Shown here: positions 57,101-64,000 of the stretch, in pieces
Position numbering within the stretch: position 1 is the stretch's first letter
Layout: each line of letters starts with the position of its first letter
NCBI GenBank assembly: GCA_011799875.1
Contig: CM022297.1
Span: 368,075,105 to 368,139,104 of the forward strand
DNA length: 64,000 nt
Direction of reading: 5' to 3'
DNA from: Thinopyrum elongatum
Taxonomy: Eukaryota; Streptophyta; Magnoliopsida; Poales; Poaceae
Notes under the pieces: model-generated
What the model saw: only the letters and a program-made list of their open reading frames with translations
Told to the model about the DNA's origin: nothing
The model's database searches: none
Translations under genes and position numbers: made by a program

Positions 57101-57489
57101 GACAAGGAATCGCCCCAAGAATGGATTATGTATTTTGATGGTGCTTTTTCCCTACAAGGTGCAGGAGCTGGCATGCTTCTTGTTGCCCCCTCCGGGGAGC
57201 ACTTGAGGTACGTCGTCCAAATGCATTTTGCCCGGGAAGAAGCAACCAACAACACAACAGAATATGAAGGGCTCCTTGCCAGGCTCAGGATTGCAGCTGA
57301 ATTGGGAATTAAGAAGCTGATCATTCGAGGAGATTCACAGCTTGTGGTGAGACAAGTTAACAAGGATTACTAAATTCCATTGATGGATGCATACCTCGAG
57401 GAAGTGAGGAGATTGGAGGAGCACTTTGACGGATTGCAAACAGAGCACGTACCCCGTGTGGAAAACATCATAGCTGATCATCTGTCAAA
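57101..57489 (+). pseudogene. Second, archaeal-type RNase H (Tat2)
   Basis: The domain begins WIMYFDGAFSLQGAGAG (first catalytic Asp), then TTEYEGLLARLRIA (Glu) and IRGDSQLVVRQV (Asp). After a TAA at 57371-57373 the same frame holds HVPRVENIIADHLS (last Asp). The D-E-D-D set is present but split by the stop. This extra RNase H between RT and integrase is typical of Tat elements. Its C-terminal part overlaps the upstream edge of the shifted integrase frame. Confidence 0.8.
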
Positions 57490-59010
57490 GTGTGCTGCGC
57501 AGAAGCTCCCTGTGGAACGAGGGACTTTGTTCTCCATCTCACTCAGCCCTCCGTATCCCCAGCAACAATGGCCCAAAAAAGGAGAAAGTTGGACTCCGGT
57601 AAGCCTCTCCCGGTAGAGCAGTCCGCTCCTCGCAGAGACCCTGCAGGAAACAACTCCTCGCAGTCTGCCGGACCACACCCTCCAGCCGGGCCCATGGACC
57701 CCGTGAACGAGGCATGTGCTCCCGCAGCAGAGGAGGTGCCGCTAGTCCTCGTTGCCGAGCCCCAGGCTCCAACTTGGGTAAGGCACATTGTCCACTTCCT
57801 CCAAACCGGAGAGCTTCCCGGCAACCAAGACGAAGCTGAAAAAGTAGCCCGGAGGGCCAGTATGTATCAGTTTGTCGATGACACTCTGTACAGAAGGAGG
57901 CCCAATGGTGTGAAATTAAAGTGTGTCTGCCGGGAAGAAGGAAAGGAACTGCTGGCTGAGATACACAAAGGCATGTGCGGCTCCCACATTGGATCAAGGG
58001 CACTAGTTGGGAAAGCATTCCGGCAAGGATTCTATTGGCCCACAGCCCTCCAAGATGCGGTCGAGCTAGTCACTAAATGTGAAGCCTACCAGTTCCATTC
58101 CAAGAAAACCCACCTGCCTGCCCAAGCTCTTCAAACAATCCCTCTATCATGGCCATTTTTGGTCTGGGGGCTCGATATCCTCGGCCCCTTCCCCCGAGCA
58201 ATTGGGGGCTTTGAATTCTTGTTTGTTGCTATCGACAAGTTTACAAAGTGGCCGGGAGTGACTGCCGTGAGAAAGGTGACTGCTCAGTCAGCTATCAAGT
58301 TCTTGAAAGAATTGGTGTGTCGTTTTGGAGTTCCGGAAAGGATCATTACCGACAACGGCACCCAGTTCACGAGCCGCGCCTTCATGCAATATGTTCATGC
58401 CCTCGGATGCAAGATCTCATTTGCCTCTGTGGCACACCCCCGGAGCAATGGGCAAGCTGAGAGGGCGAACGCTGAAGTGCTACGTGGACTCAAGACAAGA
58501 ACCTTTGATACGCTGCAGAAGCACGGCAGGCGGTGGATCGAGGAGCTACCGGTAGTTCTCTGGTCCCTCAGAACGACACCAAACCAAGCTACCGGGCAGA
58601 ATCCCTTCTCCCTGGTCTACGGGGCAGAAGCAGTTATCCCCACGGAACTCATTTACGGGTCGCCTCGAGTGCTTGCCTACGATGAAGTAGCGCAAGATCA
58701 GCACCGGCGTGACGACGCTGTGCTACTCGAGGAGAACCGTCTCTGGGCTGCTACGTGTGCTGCATGCTATCAGCAAGCCCTACGTCGCTATCATAGCCAC
58801 AGGGTTCACGCCCGGTGTTTTAAGGAAGGTGACCTTGTCCTTAGGTGCGTTCAGTCCGCCAAGGGTACAAACAAGTTGTCACCGAAGAGGGAAGGCCCTT
58901 ACCGGGTAGTACGAGTCACCAGACCTGGCGCAGTCCGTCTGGAGACCGGAGATGGCATTCAGTTGCAAAACTCATGGAATATTGAGCATCTCCACAAGTT
59001 CTACCTGTAA
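57490..59010 (+). CDS. Integrase part of pol (Tat2), open reading frame 506 codons
   Basis: The frame is shifted from the upstream pol by one indel near 57525 and has no independent start. It contains TQPSVSPATMAQKRRK, a zinc-binding region with H159, H166 and C197, but Tyr at 200 where the second Cys belongs (KCEAYQFH). The catalytic core has D229 (GLDILGPF), D288 (ITDNGTQF) and E324 (GQAERANAE), exactly DD35E spacing. The C-terminal tail ends WNIEHLHKFYL at the stop 59008-59010. It would insert the DNA copy into host DNA. The core looks intact; the zinc finger is damaged. Confidence 0.85.
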   Translation: MCCAEAPCGTRDFVLHLTQPSVSPATMAQKRRKLDSGKPLPVEQSAPRRDPAGNNSSQSAGPHPPAGPMDPVNEACAPAAEEVPLVLVAEPQAPTWVRHIVHFLQTGELPGNQDEAEKVARRASMYQFVDDTLYRRRPNGVKLKCVCREEGKELLAEIHKGMCGSHIGSRALVGKAFRQGFYWPTALQDAVELVTKCEAYQFHSKKTHLPAQALQTIPLSWPFLVWGLDILGPFPRAIGGFEFLFVAIDKFTKWPGVTAVRKVTAQSAIKFLKELVCRFGVPERIITDNGTQFTSRAFMQYVHALGCKISFASVAHPRSNGQAERANAEVLRGLKTRTFDTLQKHGRRWIEELPVVLWSLRTTPNQATGQNPFSLVYGAEAVIPTELIYGSPRVLAYDEVAQDQHRRDDAVLLEENRLWAATCAACYQQALRRYHSHRVHARCFKEGDLVLRCVQSAKGTNKLSPKREGPYRVVRVTRPGAVRLETGDGIQLQNSWNIEHLHKFYL

Positions 59011-61085
59011 GGCGCGGCTATCGGGCCCTGCCCGGCAGCCACCCTTTTGTACAGGCCTTGCCTCAGCTCAATGTAACCCCTTGTACAAAGCCAGGGTGAT
59101 GACCCTGTGCAAGAGAAAATAAAGAAGCGCTGTGGGGGGCCCCCAACCAAGATTGCATGCATGCATGAGCATTCCAAGATCACTGCATAAGCATTTCATG
59201 AGCATTTGCATATGCATATAGATAGGATCGCATCCTGCATTCATTCTCATCCGCATGAAGCTGCAGGTTCCTGCCGTGAACTTGGCTTTGACAAGGAATT
59301 GAGAAGATTGCCCGGCACTGCAATCCCCGGCAAGCCAAACATATAAGTTCTACCTCCTGTCCATTAGTGTTCTGTAAGTTATAACTTGTGCATAAGAAAA
59401 CCCCGCCACTCTTTTGAGACTTAGGTGCTCCCATCCCTGACTCGAACGTTGCTTCGGACAGGATGGTCGTAGTGGCCTTTGGTAAAAAGAAGTTGGCGGG
59501 GGGCTGGCCCCTTTGCCTATTGCCCGGTAGACACAGCTCTTCGACAGATAGAAAAGGTGCTGGCAGGATAGCCTACCGGGGAAAACTCATTTATTTACAC
59601 TAAAGAGGCATCTCGCCTCTGCATGGACATACACATGCACGGGTTCCCGGCAAGGTTCATCTTTTTCATTAATATGCTGATACAAATACAAGCATTACAG
59701 AACACAAACATGGACTCAAGAGATTACATTATTTGAATTAAAATTTGGCAAGTGCCTACAGATTTAAGATTGAAAAAAGATAAGTGCCCCGTAATCCCCT
59801 CTTTTCATTTTTTCTCCATCAGGCACTGCGGCGGAAGGAGGAAAAGACAAGAAAAGGGCACCCAAGCAGGAGCCCATCCCGGTCCCGTCGCGACCCACCT
59901 GTCGCGGCCTGACAAGACCGGGAGTCGCAAGGCTGCGAAGGTGGAGTACGGGGGACGGGGCGGCGCCCTCTGGTCACCACCTCTAGAGCCAGCAAGAAGC
60001 CCTGGCTTGAGCGCCGGTGGAGTCATCCACCAAAGCTCAGCTAGAAGACTGCTAGAGGTGAGGCGAAGGCACAAAGAGAACATCCCTCCCCGGCCATCGC
60101 CCTAGGAGGCTGGTGATGATGGTGCCGGGGAGGGAGGGGAAGAGCGGAAAGACGAGGCGGCAGGTTACCGGTCAGAGGCGAAGGCATCCACGCCATCGTA
60201 CTCCGACCTGACCCCCTGCCACCCACCTTCTCCGTCTTCCCTCATTTTCTCCTCACCACCGCTGCTCCCGAGAAGCGCCAAGACTCCAGCCCGGCGCCTT
60301 CCCCGGGGAGACGGCGAGCGGCCAGGACGGCCAGGGGGCTTGAGGTGCACCGCTCCCCACCTTGGCGGGCAGGAAGGCGCGCCTCTCATCAACATCAGCC
60401 CCAAGACCCCCGGGAGGGGCGGTGCTAGGATTACCAATGGTCTCTAGCCCCGCCTCTTGGCCGAGCTTCGAAGGAACCAAGAAGTTCGCCACAGCAAGGA
60501 CCAGGCTCACTCCCCGAGCACCAGCACCGGCATTTGGCAACACTAGCCCCAACCAAGAGCCCGGGGGCTAGCCCCAGGCTCTCCTCTTCAGCATAACCAG
60601 CAGAGGCAGAAAGCAGAGGAGAAGAAGAATGCGAGGGTGGGTGACTTCGCCCTCCTCCACCCCTCCATTTTCTAGGCGGATCGGGGAGGGGAGCCGCTCC
60701 CTCAACAGGCGGCCACCGTCCTCCTCCGCCAACTCAAGACGACTAGGCCCTTGCCTTGATGCTCTCCCATGCCACGCGCCTCCGTTACCTACCCCGCGCA
60801 ATGCATGCAGCATACGTGGCTAAGGATACGGGCATGGTGGGAAGAGTGAATTGGTGGTTTCTCCCCCGTGCGTTAAAGTCATTCACGGGCCATCACTGGA
60901 GCGGCCCCACCACCATTGGCCTTACACGATGCGCGGAGAAACCGGAAACTGGCCCGGAATAAAGGCTAATGAAGAAGCAAAGAAGACCTCAAGAGACCAG
61001 CCTCTTCAGCGACCCCGACTGTGCACTTATTAGGCCCTACCCCGACGACACTCGGCAGCGTGTTCGGGGCAGGCCCGGGGGCTTC
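59011..61085 (+). other. 3' noncoding region of Tat2
   Basis: It includes AAATAAAG near 59118 (possible polyadenylation signal). From 59800 to 60800 it is GC-rich with several overlapping frames on both strands, none with a recognisable domain. By analogy with Tat1 the minus-strand frames (for example 60253-60552, 60568-60813) could be a decayed antisense gene, but I see no similarity to it. It ends with a polypurine tract. Confidence 0.6.
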
Positions 61086-62004
61086 TGTCGGTGCAACAAA
61101 CCCTGGGTCTGTTGCCCAGACTATGCACAGGCACGGGGACGATATTGAAGCACCAACCCAAGTTAGAATATAAGGGATTAAGAGGTTCAAAGGGCTAACA
61201 TGCAGATCAGAGGGACCAAGATCAAGCAAAAGAAGCAAGGCACTATCAGGAGAAGGGCCTCCTTTGCCGGGCAGGCGAGCTCGGCAAGGGGCGAGGCCAC
61301 CCCCAGAAGACGACATCCAAGACATCCCGGCAGGGCCTGCTGGGGCACACGGAGGCAAAACCACCTCACCAACTACTCCACCACGACCCACGTCGTCAAT
61401 CAGTGCAGTGTCAAACCGCGGAGTGACTAAGTGGTAGCCATTCACCACATGGCAGCCTCTCCCTATAGGAAACACCTACAGATGACACCCGTCCTGTGAC
61501 GTGTCAAGCGAGCAGGCGTGGAGCTGGCGAGATAGCCCGGCAAGCCTTGCCGGGCAACCAACGATGTGACGTTGAGCGGTGCATTTAATGCGCCCTGTCA
61601 GCCCACAGAGTTAGGTATGATAGCACTGTTTGCTATCTTATCAGTGCATAATGACTGTTTTGCCATTGTGGTGACCCCTTAATCTATAAAAGGAGGCCCA
61701 TTGTAACCGTAGAGAGGGTTAGAAGGTTGGATAACTCAGACCCCCATACGCGCGTAGCCACTGCCGCCCTGAGGCAACCCTTGCCGGGCAAGTGTACTAC
61801 GCTCCATCACCACCTTTCCACCATCAATCCACCAAAGCAGGAGTAGGGTTTTATGCCTCACGGCAGCTTGAACCTGGTTAAAAATGCCTGTGTGATCTCT
61901 GCCGTGCTGCCACATGCTCATCTGCTGTTTGTGCAACGTGACGCCCCCTGCCGAACCAGCAAGGGGCCTCCTGGTCCCATAGGTGGCCGTGGTTTCCCGC
62001 GACA
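61086..62004 (+). repeat. 3' LTR of Tat2
   Basis: The LTR is 919 bp, TGTCGGTGCAAC to CCCGCGACA. It differs from the 5' LTR by few substitutions and by an insertion (GAGGGACCAAGATCA near 61208). Confidence 0.9.
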
Positions 62005-63608
62005 AAGTAGAGCAGCGCGGGGCATGCGCGAGCGCCAGCGGCCCTTGGCAGCCGCAACAGGGAGAGCAGGTGGCGACAACAGTAGGGGACGGTGACGGCG
62101 TGCATCGATGCGAGCAGCAGCAGCAGGCTAGCGACAACGGCAGCAGCGCAGAGCAATGGCAGCAGGTAGAGCAGGGGCCGTCGCGGGCCGGCGTCGGAGC
62201 GGGGCCGTGCGGGCGGGGCACCGCGGAGCAGCATCTTCAGCGATGAAACGGCGCGGGGCTGCGGTGGGAGGCGAGTGCGGGCAGGGGACAGAGGGGGCAT
62301 CGGCCCTGGGCCAACAGTGGGGGAGCAGCGGGCAGCGCGGCTGGCCACGGTGAGCAACGCGGCGAGGTCAGAGGGAGGCAAGCGGCAGAGAGTGGACAGG
62401 CACGCGCGCGCAAGGAGCGTGGTTGGAGGTGCGGCTGGGCGAGGACGGTCGCGGCCGTGGACGCACACAAGCTCGCGACGCACGCATGAGGTGAGGCCGC
62501 CCCCAGGGAACTCTTGGTGAGGCGTGGGGGCACGCGGAGCTCAGCAGGGGCCGAGCTAGCGGTCATGGCGGACGGCGGCTACAGCAACAATCGAGAGGCG
62601 CACTAGGGGACCGGATTCGATGGAAAATGGGGAAGAGAGGGAGTGGAGGCTCACGTTGAGGTACACGGTTGTCGGCGGAAGCTTAGGAGCGCAGGGTGGT
62701 GGCCGGAGTTGAAGGCGACGGCGGCGACCCGAGGAAGATGACCTCGATCAGGCATAGCAGGGGCTTCCTGGCTCGATCTCGAGGGCGCAAGCGACGATGA
62801 CGACGACGAAGGCTCTTCTGGACAGCAACACCGGCGCAGAGATTGCCGTTCGCCGTGGTGGTGACGGGTAGTGGCGACCACGACGTTCGGTCGAGCGGAG
62901 AGGGTGGCGAGGGAGAGAGAGAAGATGGATCTGGGAGGGGGGCGCCGAGTAGGAGTGAGGCCAGGGGGGAAGTGGAGCGGGGAGGCGAGGGGACTGTGGG
63001 GAGGGCGGCCTTATCCCTTCCCTGTCGGCGCCGGCGAGGCGGTCGGGGGCAACCATGCCCCTGTAGCGACCGCGCCACGGGAACAGGGGCGAAGGAGACC
63101 GATGGGGGTTAGGTGGGCTGGCCGGGGTGGGCTAGGCCCAGGGGGGTTTAGGCCCATAGGAAAACATGGGGGGGGGGCTTTTCTCTTTTTACAACTTTTC
63201 TGTTTTATTTAATCTATCAATATTTTAGTCTAACTAAAATACAAAACTAGTTTCAAAAATAGTATTACTATTTATACCTCTGCCACAAAAAGTTTGGTAC
63301 TCTATTAAATTAATTTGATATTTTTAGAAATTATAAAAGGCATCTTATTAATTAATATTGCCACTATTCTAAACATTTTAATGCATTTAAACCTTTTATA
63401 AAAGTTTGGTTTCACCACCAATAATACTTATGAATTATTTTCCATAGCTTGCACATTTTAGTTTTGGCATTTGAAAACTTATGTTTTTGACTTTATTTCA
63501 AATTTGAATTCGAACTGATTTGAATCTAAGCGAGATTAGCAACAGCAACAGTGGTGACATGGCCTCATTAACAGAGGATTACTATAGCTTAATTATCCAG
63601 GCGTCACA
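62005..63608 (-). repeat. L2 3' LTR, second segment
   Basis: It resumes after the AAGTA duplication (62005-62009). 62010-63170 is GC-rich with many overlapping short frames and no domain; 63170-63600 is AT-rich. It ends AGGCGTCACA, the reverse complement of the LTR start TGTGACGCCT. No gene supported. Confidence 0.75.
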
Positions 63609-63620
63609 ATTCTCCTCCAC

Positions 63621-64000
63621 TACAAGAAATCTCGTCCCGAGATTTAGGAGGTAGAAGGAAACAAAAACGAGGTATTCATCAGGAAGACGATCCTCGAGTT
63701 CCCAAGTGGCTTCATCTTCAGAAGGATTTGACCACTGAGTTTTTAGAAATTTTGATAGCCCTCTAATGGGTGCGACATTCAGCTTGATCGAGAACGCAGA
63801 TCGAATGCCCTCTGTAAATGAGATCATGTTGCAGGGGTTGAGCTTTATAAGCCATGTGGTTGTTGCAATAAAACTAGCGAATCGGGGCATCAGCCATGAC
63901 ATTAGCCTTGCCAAGGGTATAAGAAATACCGTAGTCATAGTCTATAATTGTTTTCATACATCGCTGCTTTCGGAGAATCAGATCTAGCTGAGTAAACAAT
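63621..64000 (-). pseudogene. pol remnant of L2: RNase H tail fused to polyprotein C-terminus
   Basis: On the minus strand from 64000: IIDYDYGISYTLGKANVMAD is the end of a Gypsy RNase H (compare the usual P-GKANVVADALSR). It is followed by a stop and a linker-like YCNNHMAYKAQP. Within about 20 residues the sequence reads ICVLDQAE and, in another frame, FLKTQWSNPSEDEATWE and NLGTRFLVVEEN, the usual end of Gypsy/chromovirus polyproteins. The whole integrase is missing. The element could not integrate alone. Confidence 0.7.

Larger units (their letters stand above)
51649..62004 (+). mobile_element. Complete Tat-lineage Gypsy element Tat2
   Basis: The element is 10356 bp, with LTRs 51649-52552 (904 bp) and 61086-62004 (919 bp), TG to CA, and perfect duplications AAGTA (51644-51648, 62005-62009). 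Order: gag, protease, RT, RNase H, a second archaeal-type RNase H, integrase, long 3' noncoding region, polypurine tract (GCCCGGGGGCTTC). The dual RNase H is a Tat-lineage hallmark. Nonsense codons and frameshifts break the polyprotein. Confidence 0.92.
48562..64000 (-). mobile_element. Long-LTR Gypsy element L2, minus strand, 3' part
   Basis: On the minus strand the LTR runs from TGTGACGCC (plus 63608) to GGGGGCATCACA (plus 48562). Without the nested Tat2 it is about 4.69 kb. Beyond it (63609-64000) lie a polypurine-like GGAGGAGAAT and the end of a pol gene. LTRs of 4 to 5 kb recall the LARD/Sukkula/Erika group of Triticeae; this family call is tentative. L1 (3799-4717) is another copy. Confidence 0.75.

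Noticed and set aside
59752..60823. Frames on both strands in the Tat2 3' region as an extra gene
   Set aside because: No conserved domain or similarity to the antisense gene of Tat1 could be seen; kept only as a possibility.
62010..63170. GC-rich region with many overlapping frames, like a host gene or CpG-rich promoter
   Set aside because: It lies within the L2 LTR; frames are short, overlapping on both strands and show no domain.

Overview
The window is plant DNA from a Triticeae grass (wheat, Aegilops, barley or rye group). I judge this from its LTR ends: a BARE1/WIS/Angela-type Copia LTR opening TGTTGGAAATATGCCC, and Gypsy LTRs opening TGATACGTCTCC that I recognise as Sabrina-like and WHAM-like. 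No host gene, tRNA, rRNA or CRISPR is visible. Almost every base belongs to a nest of LTR retrotransposons, and all coding capacity is transposon-derived and mostly broken. Family names come from memory of LTR ends and are less certain than the structures.

Layout. (1) 1-3798: 3' part of a Sabrina-like element (B1), inserted in a long-LTR Gypsy element (L1), of which 3799-4717 and 20945-20967 are visible. (2) 4718-20944: WHAM-like element (WHAM1) inserted in L1. Its gag is split by a complete Sabrina-like element (A, 6281-12959). (3) 20968-23166: 5' LTR and leader of an Angela element in L1. (4) 23167-48561: a second Sabrina-like element (B2), minus strand, inserted in the Angela leader. B2 is split by a complete WHAM-like element (WHAM2, 23661-33237) in its 3' LTR and by a Tat-lineage Gypsy element (Tat1, 36690-46277) in its internal region. 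(5) 48562-64000: a second long-LTR element (L2, minus strand, same family as L1) inserted in the 5' LTR of B2. Its LTR, about 4.7 kb, is split by a complete Tat-lineage element (Tat2, 51649-62004). Target-site duplications support most joins: CTCTG (A), ACCGA (WHAM2), AAGTA (Tat2), ATTCA/GTTCA (Tat1) and CTGAT (WHAM1, with a 3-bp oddity).

How the parts work together. Only Tat2 keeps a whole gag-protease-RT-RNase H-second RNase H-integrase order, and it is broken by nonsense codons and frameshifts. The WHAM-like elements carry gag, protease and a 3' ORF but no RT, RNase H or integrase. The Sabrina-like elements carry only one short ORF. Tat1 lost most of its pol but keeps a long antisense gene. 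The most unusual signals are noncoding: tandem hairpins with a shared loop in the Sabrina 3' region, a hairpin at the first bases of two different LTR families, and a noncoding block shared by the Sabrina-like and WHAM-like elements.
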